Shown piece by piece: positions 43,150 to 52,554 of a DNA stretch of 57,547 nt. The stretch covers positions 1-57,547 of the forward strand of contig CAYJGC010000005.1 in assembly GCA_964369725.1 (NCBI GenBank), given 5' to 3'. The position numbers and the translations under genes are program-made. Below the pieces are notes generated by a model. That model saw only the letters and a program-made list of their open reading frames with translations. It made no database searches and was not told the origin of the DNA. Origin of the DNA: Paraeggerthella sp964369725 (GTDB taxonomy: Bacteria; Actinomycetota; Coriobacteriia; Coriobacteriales; Eggerthellaceae). The first letter of the stretch is position 1. The number at the start of each line of letters is the position of its first letter.

Positions 43150-44486
43150 GACGTTTGCTCTTCACGCAATGCTGCTTTGAGAGAAGCAACGTTGTATAGA
43201 CTACCGAAAGCACAGACAAGCCCATCCGTGCCAGCCAAAGCGGTCGCCTGCTTTAATGCATCGGAAAATCCGTTTGCCACATAAACAGCTACTCGCTCTT
43301 CGCAATGAGCTACCTGGCATACCTCCTGAACGAGGTGTGCCAGCTCTTCGGCTGCAAGAGCACGGACAATAGGCGGCTCAACCACGACGAAAGCAGATGC
43401 ATAAGGCACAACCGCCTCAAGCATTGCTCGACAATCTTTATCCTTGAGTATTCCTACAATAAAAACGGCTTTCTTATTGGGAAATGCATCTTTCAAAGAA
43501 TCCACGAGAACCTGCGCGCCTTGAGGGTTATGGCCTCCATCTATAACTATACTTGGCTGCTGTGACTTGCGCGTAATCACCTCAAATCGACCTGGCCAAC
43601 TTGCCTGCCGCACTCCTTCCCTGAGCGCTTCATTTGATATATTCCAGCCTGATTTTCTCAACACCAGAGCAGTCTCTATAGCAAGAGCTGCGTTCATTGG
43701 TTGATAGGTTCCCAACAAGCTGGTTGTATATAACCTGTTGCAATACAAAAAAGAACGAAATAGTTTACCCTTATCGCAGTCTCGTCCTTCAACAAGTCCG
43801 CAATCACTCAGCTCATGATACGTTGGCATTGTGTAATGCGTAGCACACGACGCAACCCTTCCGTCCAATACTTCAAGGGCTTCCGGAGCTTGGCAACTTA
43901 GCACGACAGGAACACCTTGTTTTATAATACCCGCTTTTTCGGTAGCAACCTCAGCAAGCGTAGCTCCTAAGATAGACGTGTGATCCAGGTCAATGCGCGA
44001 GATCACTGCTACTTCAGGCGCATCAATCACATTTGTAGAATCCAAGCGACCACCTAAACCTACCTCAAGAACAACAAGGTCACACGCTTGTCGAACAAAG
44101 CAAACCAAGGCAACGGCAGTCATCAATTCGAATTCGGTAGGGTGCTCTCCTCTGTCTCGCATAAGGGCTTCCGCATGCTTTTTAACTTCAAGTGTCGCGA
44201 CAGTCAAATCTTCTGAAGCAATATTTTTGCCATCAATCTGAATCCTCTCTTCAAAGACCTCAACAGCAGGACTGGTAAATAATCCTGTTTTGTAGTCTGC
44301 TTTTTGCAAAATGGCAGCTAAATACGCACAGGTTGAACCCTTGCCATTCGTTCCCGCAACATGCACAAACTTCAAGCGATCCTGAGGCCTTCCTAGTCTT
44401 TCCAATAGATCTTTAATGCGATCAAGACCAAGGCGAGACTCTTGCCAACGCGGTTCATTAATATAAGCAACTGGATCAAAGACCAT
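43146..44486 (-). CDS. folC: Bifunctional folylpolyglutamate synthase / dihydrofolate synthase
   Basis: 446 aa from ATG 44486. Mur ligase-like fold with the ATP loop HVAGTNGKGSTCAY, EVGLGGRLDSTNV, the SRIDLDHTSILG region and PGRFEVI...DGGHNPQGA. It adds glutamates to folates. The upstream frame (first 24 residues) is rejected for lack of family match. Overlaps acpP tail to tail at 43146-43149. Relevant to the metF/metH folate flow but 16 kb away. Confidence 0.93.
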   Translation of the reverse strand: MVFDPVAYINEPRWQESRLGLDRIKDLLERLGRPQDRLKFVHVAGTNGKGSTCAYLAAILQKADYKTGLFTSPAVEVFEERIQIDGKNIASEDLTVATLEVKKHAEALMRDRGEHPTEFELMTAVALVCFVRQACDLVVLEVGLGGRLDSTNVIDAPEVAVISRIDLDHTSILGATLAEVATEKAGIIKQGVPVVLSCQAPEALEVLDGRVASCATHYTMPTYHELSDCGLVEGRDCDKGKLFRSFLYCNRLYTTSLLGTYQPMNAALAIETALVLRKSGWNISNEALREGVRQASWPGRFEVITRKSQQPSIVIDGGHNPQGAQVLVDSLKDAFPNKKAVFIVGILKDKDCRAMLEAVVPYASAFVVVEPPIVRALAAEELAHLVQEVCQVAHCEERVAVYVANGFSDALKQATALAGTDGLVCAFGSLYNVASLKAALREEQTS

Positions 44487-44582
44487 GTCGTTCTCTCTTT
44501 CAAAAATATATGTACTCCGGTTGAACACGCAAAAATCACCCGAACAGGAGGTTTTCAAACCCTAAATTCTTGATAACGCGTT

Positions 44583-45143
44583 TTACGCCTGGAGAAGTTT
44601 TCCTAATTTCACAAAATCCTGCTCGAGTGTAGCGCGTTTTGAGCGATCGTAAATTGCCGCGGCAGGATGAAAAACAGGAAAAACTTTAAACCTTCCTGCC
44701 TCCTGAAGCGTACCCCGCAAATTGGTAATGCCAATATCTGTTTTCAAGATGAACTTTGTTGAAAAATTACCCAATGTCACAATAAATTCTGGATTAATAA
44801 GGCGAGTTTGCTCGCGAAGATAATGAGCACATATATCAATCTCCTCTACCCGGGGATTGCGATTTCCGGGCGGGCGGCATTTTAGTACATTTGCAATAAA
44901 GATCTCGTCGCGTGTCAAACCTGCATACGAGAGAAGTTCGCTCAAATACTTTCCCGCAGTCCCTACAAAAGGTTCACCCTGCTTGTCTTCATTCTTACCA
45001 GGCGCTTCACCAATAATAAGTACGCGAGCGTGCGGGTCTCCCCCACCAAACACCGTTTGAGTACGTCCTCCCGACAAAGGACACAAGCTACACTGAGACA
45101 CCTGTGTACGTAGTTCACTGAGATCATGAGCAGAAACAATCAT
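44583..45143 (-). CDS. Type 4 (Fe-S) uracil-DNA glycosylase
   Basis: 186 aa. It removes uracil from DNA. Signature GEAPGKNEDKQGEPFVGTAGK near residue 47 and the HPAA motif near 155 (VFHPAAAIYD). Four Cys for the 4Fe-4S cluster: Cys18 and Cys21 (CSLC), KCRPP and ICAHYL. Full length for the family. Next to alr (8-bp gap), so probably in one transcript with it. Confidence 0.93.
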   Translation of the reverse strand: MIVSAHDLSELRTQVSQCSLCPLSGGRTQTVFGGGDPHARVLIIGEAPGKNEDKQGEPFVGTAGKYLSELLSYAGLTRDEIFIANVLKCRPPGNRNPRVEEIDICAHYLREQTRLINPEFIVTLGNFSTKFILKTDIGITNLRGTLQEAGRFKVFPVFHPAAAIYDRSKRATLEQDFVKLGKLLQA

Positions 45144-45151
45144 TGTGTTAC

Positions 45152-46537
45152 CTACACATATATACGTGGTAAACGAATACTAAAACCAACCGCTATCTCA
45201 TAATTGATAGTTCCGGTAGCATTGGCCATATCATCAAGAGACAGCACCGCATTACCCTGACGACCCACAATAATTACCTCATCACCAATTTCGGGATAAA
45301 GTCGCTGCCTTGTGCCATATGTTCGCAAATCAACTTCAAACATACACTGATCCATGCAAATACGTCCCACCTGACGACAGCGTTGCCCTTGCACAATCAC
45401 ATCCATATTTCCGGAAAGCCCGCGCCTTAATCCGTCAGCATACCCCAAAGGAATTGTGCAGATTTTAACGCTTCCAGGACTTCGATACGTCATTCCATAG
45501 CTCACGCCCTCACTCATGGGAACGTTACGCGTATCACTTATGCGCGCAAGCACACTCATAGCAGGGCGAAGATCTATCATCGAGCGTGTTAGCTGGCAAG
45601 GATGCAGCCCGTACAGTCCTATCCCTAAACGAACCATATCAAAATGTACATCACGATAGCGAATTGCAGCGGCAGTATTAGCTGCATGGACAATCCCTGG
45701 ATCCATACTTGCCGCACGCATAGCCATGATAGATTCAATGAAGCGCTTCGTCTGAATTTGAAAGTCAAGCGTCTCGGGAGAATCGGCTGTCGCAAAATGA
45801 GTAAACGTACCCACCAAATCAAGAGAGCGATGAAAACTCACTTGGTTCATGAATTCTACTACTTCATCATGGCGTACGCCTATACGATTCATACCGGTAT
45901 TTATCGCCAAATGGTAGGGGGCTCTCATGCCATAGGCATCGGCTGTTTCGGCATACTGTATAGCAAATTCTGCTGTGTAAATACTGGGCATAACCTTATA
46001 AGCCAACAACAAAGGAATCGCAGAAATTGGTGGCTGTGAAAGTATGAGAACAGGTGCATTGACCAGAGCTTCGCGAAGCTCTATAGCTTCATTTATGGTA
46101 GCAACTCCTAAATAATCGGCCCCTGAATTCAGTGCGGTTTTTGCGCACTGAACAGCTCCATGCCCATACCCATCCGCTTTGACTACCGCCATAAGGCGTA
46201 CACCTTGCCCAACATGACGTTTTACGGTCGTGACGTTATGGCGAATAGCATTTAGGTCAATTTCCGTCCATGCCCATCGACGATCTAGCTCAGGAATAAG
46301 ACGTAATTTATCGGGATCAAACTGAGCAGGCTCATTTTCTGCACGTTCTTTGTCGCGCGCATACTGAAAAGAGCCTTGGACAGCAGGACTATAAAGAGAA
46401 GGATCGAGGGGCTTTTGCTCACCACGTAGTGAAGCATTTTTATTACGCGTGCCTATTGCTGAGCGCGCAGACTCAAAGCCTAAAGGCTTTCGATTTGCAA
46501 AACCCGTAAATCCATTAGGAATATCACTTGATGTCAT
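45152..46537 (-). CDS. alr: Alanine racemase with long N-terminal extension
   Basis: 461 aa against about 370. It makes D-alanine for peptidoglycan. The PLP lysine is Lys120 in MAVVKADGYGHG, about 80 residues later than usual; the catalytic Tyr lies in SYGMTYRSPG. The extra 80 residues are polar (Arg, Ser, Pro, Gln) and look disordered. GAAAGG 9 nt before ATG 46537 supports this start, and no better internal start was seen. Upstream is a divergent-free gap of 50 bp to the TorD gene, same strand. Confidence 0.92.
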   Translation of the reverse strand: MTSSDIPNGFTGFANRKPLGFESARSAIGTRNKNASLRGEQKPLDPSLYSPAVQGSFQYARDKERAENEPAQFDPDKLRLIPELDRRWAWTEIDLNAIRHNVTTVKRHVGQGVRLMAVVKADGYGHGAVQCAKTALNSGADYLGVATINEAIELREALVNAPVLILSQPPISAIPLLLAYKVMPSIYTAEFAIQYAETADAYGMRAPYHLAINTGMNRIGVRHDEVVEFMNQVSFHRSLDLVGTFTHFATADSPETLDFQIQTKRFIESIMAMRAASMDPGIVHAANTAAAIRYRDVHFDMVRLGIGLYGLHPCQLTRSMIDLRPAMSVLARISDTRNVPMSEGVSYGMTYRSPGSVKICTIPLGYADGLRRGLSGNMDVIVQGQRCRQVGRICMDQCMFEVDLRTYGTRQRLYPEIGDEVIIVGRQGNAVLSLDDMANATGTINYEIAVGFSIRLPRIYV

Positions 46538-46586
46538 ACCTCGTGCCTTTCATGTATTCGGCATTAGTATAGCACCTCTTACTCTT

Positions 46587-47234
46587 TTAACGATAGAAGC
46601 GTGGATAGACCACTTCAAGGGCGCATTCCCGCCTGATGCCTTCGAGGCTGGCGTTAGTAAGACGTGCAAGTCCTTCATAAAAGGGGTTGTTTGCCGCGGC
46701 ACTCAGCTTGTTGAGAAAATGACCCGACCACGTCAAAAGATGTTCTTGCAAAAACTCTACAAGAAAACAAGGGCGCTCTTGAGCCAAGTACGCCATGAGT
46801 GCCAGCATCAGCCCTATGTGATCTTCTGGTTTTGAGTCATCCTCAATGCGACTCAACCCGCACGAACGCATCCATGCACGCAATTCAAGCGTGCTCAACC
46901 CAAACACCACACCATCGCGGTCAGTATACACAGATCCCCAAGGCGGGGCAGGCTTTATACCTGGTCCAATAAAAAGACGACGATACTCCCAGACGATTTC
47001 TTCAGTAATCCCTTGGTGAAGAGCTTCCGACATGAGCGACAGACACTGTCGCGATTCTTCATGAGAGACAAAAGGCCACTCCGCCGCCGCTTCGCAAATA
47101 TCAAGCTCTGCAAAAGACTCAAACAATGCGCCTGCGTTTCCTTTTGTCGGATCCTGTAAGAAAAAAGGAGCGAGTGTGTTGCCAACAAAGGCAATGGCGG
47201 ACAGTTGATCTTCCTCAATACTATGCGCTTCCAT
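46587..47234 (-). CDS. TorD/DmsD-family molybdoenzyme chaperone
   Basis: 215 aa, all-helical. Signature EYRRLFIGPG followed by APPWGSVYTD and the later PEDHIGLML are diagnostic of TorD-like proteins, which hold the Tat signal and apo form of molybdoenzymes until cofactor insertion. GAAGGAG precedes the ATG. It lies beside the membrane LuxR regulator, 1.9 kb from the dmsA-like gene, whose twin-arginine precursor is the likely client. Confidence 0.9.
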   Translation of the reverse strand: MEAHSIEEDQLSAIAFVGNTLAPFFLQDPTKGNAGALFESFAELDICEAAAEWPFVSHEESRQCLSLMSEALHQGITEEIVWEYRRLFIGPGIKPAPPWGSVYTDRDGVVFGLSTLELRAWMRSCGLSRIEDDSKPEDHIGLMLALMAYLAQERPCFLVEFLQEHLLTWSGHFLNKLSAAANNPFYEGLARLTNASLEGIRRECALEVVYPRFYR

Positions 47235-47310
47235 TATTCTTTACTCCTTCACGTATCTCTTGCTAGGATGTTTCACCACATCCGCTGCTGCTGACTTGCC
47301 TTACTAAAAA

Positions 47311-48915
47311 CTATGCTTTTATAACTTGCTCATCTGACTCATTCTGTTCATCAAGCTCTTGCAGCATATCTAATAATTCTTGACGTTTGTGAATATCAAG
47401 CTTTGTGTATATATGTTTTGAATGAGTGCGCACGGTGTTTTCGCTAATAATCAAACGCTCCGCAATGCTTGCCATAGAATTACCGCGCGCAATCAAATCC
47501 ATGACCTCAGTCTCACGCATAGATAACCCATACAAATCCTGAAGTTTCAAGCACTTCTTTGAGGTTCTGTCACGGATGATGCCCGCATCTTCTGAAGCGG
47601 AAGGACGGTTCCTACGTTTGAGCGGTTTCTTTTCCGCATCTTGAGAGGCATCTGTTTCTTTTGCAGAGGTGGTTTCTTTTATGTGCGTACGTGAACCGAT
47701 GGGCAAAAATTCAATTGGATCCATGGCGAGCGCACGGCCAAACGTAAATCCCTTGACCAAGACGCCGGTAGACACCAACAAAGCAATACCCAATACATAG
47801 CTTGAAATCAAGGCAAGAAAGTACAGCCACTCAATCCCCTCAAGTGTTACCACGTCACTCGCCCATCCAAATAAAAATCCGATGCTTTGCATAATGTAGA
47901 CAATGCCGCCAAAAAAGCCGTAAATAAAAACGGGATTAATACCGCGGTCGCGCGAAACCTGAGCACACTGCATCATCATAAGCATCTGAACAAGCGAAAA
48001 AATCATATACGTAAGGGCAACGAGCACATTAAGATACCACGCTCCTAAAAAGGGTAACAATAAAAATCCTGTGATAAGAATGGGATAAACTACCCGAAAA
48101 ACTGAAGTCAGCCCAAAGCGAAAACTCATGCGATACCATAAGAAAAGGAGCACCGCAGCCGAAACAAATGAACCCCACATAGAAGCACTATTAACTACCA
48201 TAGTAATTTCTTCATGCAAAAGAGCAATTCCGCGAATAACGCCCCCAGAAAAAGCTAAAGCTCCCACACAAAGCGCATTGCGCCAATAATCTTGCACTAC
48301 TTGACGATATACTCGCGGGTGCTGTTTTGGTACATCCTCAAACATAGGTTGATCGATATTCATTTCACGCACTGAAAGAGCTATGCACAAAGCACACAAG
48401 GGTACAAAAATGAGAGGAACGAGAAAAGCCGTAAGCGCTATAGGTATGAGGTATAAAGCAAAGTAAATACCTGGCGCAATCGCCGTTCCTATAATGAGGC
48501 GAAGATTGCATTCTTTAGCGGCTAGCGAAGAAAAGTAACGTTGCCACAACATAAAAAGGCCTGCGCAACCAACACCAAGCAAAACGCCTCCCCCGGCGAC
48601 CAAGAGTATAGTTACCGCAGTCGTGTACATCGCCCCAATAAGACATGCCGACCCCGCAAAAACCATGAGCGCACTCAAAGAAACAAGCATGCGTTTAGCT
48701 TCGTGGGGGTAGTAGTAAGAGCCCCACATGCTTGCTACAAAAGCCCCGCCAAAAGAAAGAGCTTGAGCCAAAAAGAACGTCAGGGTGATTTGCGACGTCT
48801 GAAACTCAAGCGGTAAAAAAGGAAATATACCACCCCAAATAGAAGTAGCATTTACGGTTAAAAAGCACGCGTATCCCCAACTTGCTACGTGCATCTGTCT
48901 CATTACTGCTGTCAT
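47311..48915 (-). CDS. LuxR-type transcriptional regulator with N-terminal multi-span membrane domain
   Basis: 534 aa. About twelve hydrophobic segments (residues 10-400) resemble an MFS transporter or sensor, then a charged linker, then a LuxR helix-turn-helix at about 465-520 (LYGLSMRETEVMDLIARG, SENTVRTHSKHIYTKL). Such membrane-bound LuxR proteins are abundant in Eggerthellaceae next to respiratory oxidoreductases. They probably sense a substrate and act on the neighbouring operon from the membrane. A GTG at 48951 is in frame; ATG 48915 is preferred, after GGAGGAGG. Divergent from the dmsA-like gene; an operator-like palindrome lies between. Confidence 0.85.
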   Translation of the reverse strand: MTAVMRQMHVASWGYACFLTVNATSIWGGIFPFLPLEFQTSQITLTFFLAQALSFGGAFVASMWGSYYYPHEAKRMLVSLSALMVFAGSACLIGAMYTTAVTILLVAGGGVLLGVGCAGLFMLWQRYFSSLAAKECNLRLIIGTAIAPGIYFALYLIPIALTAFLVPLIFVPLCALCIALSVREMNIDQPMFEDVPKQHPRVYRQVVQDYWRNALCVGALAFSGGVIRGIALLHEEITMVVNSASMWGSFVSAAVLLFLWYRMSFRFGLTSVFRVVYPILITGFLLLPFLGAWYLNVLVALTYMIFSLVQMLMMMQCAQVSRDRGINPVFIYGFFGGIVYIMQSIGFLFGWASDVVTLEGIEWLYFLALISSYVLGIALLVSTGVLVKGFTFGRALAMDPIEFLPIGSRTHIKETTSAKETDASQDAEKKPLKRRNRPSASEDAGIIRDRTSKKCLKLQDLYGLSMRETEVMDLIARGNSMASIAERLIISENTVRTHSKHIYTKLDIHKRQELLDMLQELDEQNESDEQVIKA

Positions 48916-49032
48916 ATTTACCGGTTCCTCCTCCCTCACTGCGACGGGCACATGGTAGCATACTCAACTAACTAAAACAGGCAATCTAGGGGAAGTTATG
49001 CATGGCTATCTTTCTGTGACCTGGGGTTTTAT

Positions 49033-49066
49033 CCTTAAATCACATCACACGTGTGATTTTTTAAGG
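49033..49066. promoter_or_regulatory. Palindromic operator between the LuxR regulator and the dmsA-like operon
   Basis: The perfect 14-bp palindrome ATCACACGTGTGAT at 49044-49057 is set inside a larger one, CCTTAA (49033-49038) and TTAAGG (49061-49066). The right arm TTAAGG is 18 bp before TATAAG (49085-49090), so it overlaps a probable -35 for the operon. It fits a binding site for a dimeric regulator. Confidence 0.6.
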
Positions 49067-49124
49067 GGAGTTTTTGAGTATCTTTATAAGCGGCGAGAAC
49101 ACTAACCGAACTAAGGAGGAAGTT

Positions 49125-51560
49125 ATGGTTACACAAGAAGGAACTGTATCACGCCGTACGTTTGTAAAAGGGTCACTTGCAAGTGTTGCACTTGCTGGAA
49201 CGGCAGGTGCTGGCCTATACGGATGTACACCCACTGGCGAATCAGGAGCCGATGGCGCGGCAACGTCTGAAACTGAAGCCGATCAGATTTCATGGAGCCA
49301 ATGTAACGTCAACTGCGGTGGCAACTGTGTATTTCAGTGGCATTCACGTGATGGCAAAGTAGTCTACATGGAAAGCGACAATACGGGTGATGCTGACCTA
49401 CAGGCTCGTGCCTGTCTACGCGGCCGCTCTATGCGTCGTTGGTTGGGCAGCCCCGATCGCTTACTAACACCCATGAAGCGCGTAGGAAAGCGCGGCGAAG
49501 GTAAGTTTGAAGAAATCTCTTGGGACGAAGCCATCACCACTATTGCCGACCAATTGAAATACACCATTGATACCTATGGCAATGATGCTATTCACTTGAT
49601 TTATGCTACCGGCATGTATTCAAGCACCGGCAACCCCTCAGCACGCTTGCTTAACTGCCTAGGCGGCCACCTAGCACGTCATTACGACTATTCGACCAAC
49701 ATGCTTTCTGCAGTAATGCCTTATATGTATGGTAGCGATTTTAGTCCTTACAACAACATCCATGCTTCATCATTTTCTGAAGCCGAGCGTGCTTCAGACC
49801 TTGTTGTCATGTTCGGAAACAGTCCAGCAGAAACCCGCATGGGTGGCGCTAATGCCGTATGGGACTTCGCCAAAGTGCGCGAAGCAGTAACGGAGCGCGG
49901 TGGACGCATTATCAATATCGATTACCGTCTCAATGAATCTGCTTCAGGACATCCCGATGAATGGCTTCCCATCCGTCCTGGAACCGATGCAGCGCTTGCT
50001 TCTGCCATTGCTTATGAATGGATTTCTAACGACCAGGTTGACTATGATTTCCTTACCAATTACTGCGTGGGATACGACGAGACAACTTTGCCTGAATCAG
50101 CAAAAGGACAAAACAAGTCCTACAAAGATTATATTTTGGGTACGGGATACGATATGGTAGCCAAAACCCCCGAATGGGCTGCGCCTATTACACAAATACC
50201 TGCTGAAACCATTCGTTCTCTTGCTGCTGAGATTCGCGCTGCGAAAGCTCCCTTCATATGCCAAGGCTGGGGCTCTCAGCGTCACACCAACGGCGAAGAT
50301 ACCACGCGCGCCATCTGTATGCTTCCTATTCTTATTGGACAGTTTGGGCTCCCTGGCACAAATACTGGTCAGCGCGAAGCAGAACCTCCTACCTATTTGG
50401 TTGGAAAAATCCCCGCTGGCGAAAATGCTGTTGAAGTAACCATCCCTTGCTACGAGTGGCTTAACGCCACCGACCATGGCTCTAGCATGACTGCCACTAA
50501 TGCAGGCATCAAGGGCGGCGACAAGCTAAACAACGACATCAAGTTTATCTGGAATTATGCAGGCAACTGTATCACCAACCAACACGGAGACATCAATCAC
50601 ACCTACGAAATGCTTCAAGATGAAACAAAGTGTGAGTTCATTTTGGTCTGGGATACCGTCATGACTGACTCCGCAAAATACGCTGACATTTTGCTCCCTG
50701 ATGCCATGCGCTCCGAGCAACTCAACATGCAAACCCAAGGCTATTCAGAGTACTACACCGCAGTTGTTGTGGGTGGCCCTGCGCAGACTGCTCCCGGCGA
50801 ATGCCGCTCGAGCTATGACGTATGTGCTGACATTGCCGACAAATTTGGCGTTAAAGACACCTTTACCGAAGGCAAGACTCATGATGAATGGGTTCAGCAC
50901 CTCTATGAAGCGGGCGCTGCCGAAGATGCCGACATGCCAAACTGGGACAGCATTAAAGAGCAAGGCGTCTACAAACGTCCTGTTGAACCAGCTATTGGTC
51001 TTGAATCATTCCGCACCGACCCTGTTGCAAATCCTTTGAAAACTCCTTCCGGTAAAATTGAAATTTACTCTGAAAAGTTGGCAGAAATTGCAGCTACCTG
51101 GGAACTTGCTGAAGGCGACAGCATCAACCCCATTCCTGTTTTCACCCCAGGATTCCATGGCTACGGCAGCGTAGATGAAGAGTATCCTTTGTACTGCTCA
51201 GGCTTCCATCACAAAAGCCGCACACATTCTTCGTTTGGATTTATGCCCGAACTCGAAGCAGTAGCACGCCAGCAATTGTGGATTAATCCCCTTGATGCCG
51301 ACGCTCGAGGCGTTGCAGACGGCGATATCGTTTCAGTCAAGAGCCCCATTGGCGAAGTACATATTGAAGCAAAAGTCACACCACGCATCATCCCTGGCAC
51401 CATTGGCATTCCTCAAGGCGCTTGGCACAACGCTGACATGGAAGGCGACCGAATTGACACAGGCGGCTGCGTCAACACGCTCACCGCTTATCGTCCCTCA
51501 CCACTTGGTAAGGGTAACGGCACCGCACATTCTATGATCGCACAAGTTGCTAAGGCATAA
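49125..51560 (+). CDS. Molybdopterin oxidoreductase catalytic subunit, DMSO reductase type
   Basis: 811 aa. Twin-arginine signal SRRTFVKGS at about 9-17, a hydrophobic region and a possible lipobox LYGC; then the cysteine motif for a 4Fe-4S cluster (CNVNCGGNC...ACLRGRS), and the bis-MGD domains (GMYSSTGNPSARLL, GNSPAETRMGGAN, CQGWGSQRHTNGED, PIGEVHIEAKV near the end). It reduces an S- or N-oxide outside the membrane; which one is not decidable from sequence. ATG 49125 follows AAGGAGGAAGTT. First gene of the A-B-(B)-C operon. Confidence 0.9.
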   Translation: MVTQEGTVSRRTFVKGSLASVALAGTAGAGLYGCTPTGESGADGAATSETEADQISWSQCNVNCGGNCVFQWHSRDGKVVYMESDNTGDADLQARACLRGRSMRRWLGSPDRLLTPMKRVGKRGEGKFEEISWDEAITTIADQLKYTIDTYGNDAIHLIYATGMYSSTGNPSARLLNCLGGHLARHYDYSTNMLSAVMPYMYGSDFSPYNNIHASSFSEAERASDLVVMFGNSPAETRMGGANAVWDFAKVREAVTERGGRIINIDYRLNESASGHPDEWLPIRPGTDAALASAIAYEWISNDQVDYDFLTNYCVGYDETTLPESAKGQNKSYKDYILGTGYDMVAKTPEWAAPITQIPAETIRSLAAEIRAAKAPFICQGWGSQRHTNGEDTTRAICMLPILIGQFGLPGTNTGQREAEPPTYLVGKIPAGENAVEVTIPCYEWLNATDHGSSMTATNAGIKGGDKLNNDIKFIWNYAGNCITNQHGDINHTYEMLQDETKCEFILVWDTVMTDSAKYADILLPDAMRSEQLNMQTQGYSEYYTAVVVGGPAQTAPGECRSSYDVCADIADKFGVKDTFTEGKTHDEWVQHLYEAGAAEDADMPNWDSIKEQGVYKRPVEPAIGLESFRTDPVANPLKTPSGKIEIYSEKLAEIAATWELAEGDSINPIPVFTPGFHGYGSVDEEYPLYCSGFHHKSRTHSSFGFMPELEAVARQQLWINPLDADARGVADGDIVSVKSPIGEVHIEAKVTPRIIPGTIGIPQGAWHNADMEGDRIDTGGCVNTLTAYRPSPLGKGNGTAHSMIAQVAKA

Positions 51561-51574
51561 AGGAGGGTAGTATC

Positions 51575-52204
51575 ATGACACAATACGGATTTTATTTTGA
51601 TAGCACCCGTTGTACGGGATGCCGCACCTGCGAAATGGCATGTTGCGACTATAAAGACCTACCTACGGGCGTAGCATTTCGTCGCGTATATGATTACGAA
51701 GGCGGCACGTGGACCGATACAGGCAATGGCACCTACACGTCCGACACCTACGCTTACCATGTTTCTGTTGCTTGCAACCACTGCGCAATGCCACTTTGTA
51801 TGTCACAGTGTTCTCAAGGTGCCATTGTAAAAGACTCAGAAACCGGTCTCGTGAGCATCGACAAAGAGCTCTGCACGGGCATTGGTGCCTGCGTAGAAAC
51901 ATGCCCTTACAATGTTCCTGTCCTAAGCAAAGAAATTGGACAAGGCATCAAATGTGACGGCTGTGCTGATCGCGTAGCATCAGGCTTAAACCCCATTTGT
52001 GTAGAAGCCTGTCCTTTGCGTGCTCTTGAATTTGGTGATATCGAAGAATTGCGCGCAGCGCATGAAGGCACGGTTTCTGCTATTGCTCCTTTGCCTTCCG
52101 CCGATGAAACCAATCCTTCTCTCGCAATCCTTGCCTGCCCTGCAGCTAAAGAAGTAGATGACACCACGGGATATATTGCCAACCCTCTTGAGGTGGTCAG
52201 CTAA
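51575..52204 (+). CDS. DmsB-type four-cluster ferredoxin subunit (first)
   Basis: 209 aa. Four Cys groups (CTGCRTCEMAC, CNHCAMPLCMSQC, CTGIGACVETC, CDGCADR...CVEAC) bind 4Fe-4S clusters that pass electrons from the anchor to the catalytic subunit. In the third group the second Cys is replaced (CTGIGAC), unlike the second copy (CIGCGYC), so one cluster may be altered. It follows the catalytic gene by 14 bp with its own GGAGGG site. Confidence 0.92.
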   Translation: MTQYGFYFDSTRCTGCRTCEMACCDYKDLPTGVAFRRVYDYEGGTWTDTGNGTYTSDTYAYHVSVACNHCAMPLCMSQCSQGAIVKDSETGLVSIDKELCTGIGACVETCPYNVPVLSKEIGQGIKCDGCADRVASGLNPICVEACPLRALEFGDIEELRAAHEGTVSAIAPLPSADETNPSLAILACPAAKEVDDTTGYIANPLEVVS

Positions 52205-52554
52205 AGAACCTTTGCCTATTGAGACCAGGCAACCGCAGCATACACTCGATTCGCTTATACTAAGCGAATCGAGTGAGACTTTTGAGGCTTGGGGGCTAAC
52301 TGCAGCACCCAAGCCTTCGTACTTTGCAGCTTTTCAGGAATCAAATCTCATCAGTAAACAAGCTACAACCACAGCAAACAACTACCGACTTATCGTCTTT
52401 TGTGCTTCACATCATGGGTTTCAAGCGAACAGGCCTTTCTGAATATTCATTTTACAAAGACCCTCTACAGGAAGGTACGCTGCGCGGTATACTAGGGATT
52501 AGCTAAATTAAGCGCGATATGGCTTTTGATAGACGAGAGAATTTGAGAGAACTT
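52205..52554. other. Gap between two ferredoxin-subunit genes with two hairpins and a possible promoter
   Basis: A 14-bp stem with 3-nt loop at 52244-52274 (ACTCGATTCGCTTA) and a 9-bp stem, AGGCTTGGG/CCCAAGCCT, at 52285-52316. Near the end, TCTACA at 52464-52469, 18 bp, TATACT at 52488-52493 form a possible promoter for the second ferredoxin gene. No gene remnant was recognised, and the open frame at 52158-52442 has no family match. Confidence 0.5.
52464..52493 (+). promoter_or_regulatory. Possible promoter of the second ferredoxin/anchor pair
   Basis: TCTACA (4 of 6 to consensus), an 18-bp spacer and TATACT (5 of 6). The RNA would start near 52500, about 55 nt before ATG 52555. Together with the upstream hairpins it would make the B-C pair a separate unit. 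Confidence 0.45.

Noticed and set aside
52158..52442. 94-codon open frame between the two ferredoxin genes
   Set aside because: It begins within the first ferredoxin gene in another frame and runs through two hairpins; no family signal.
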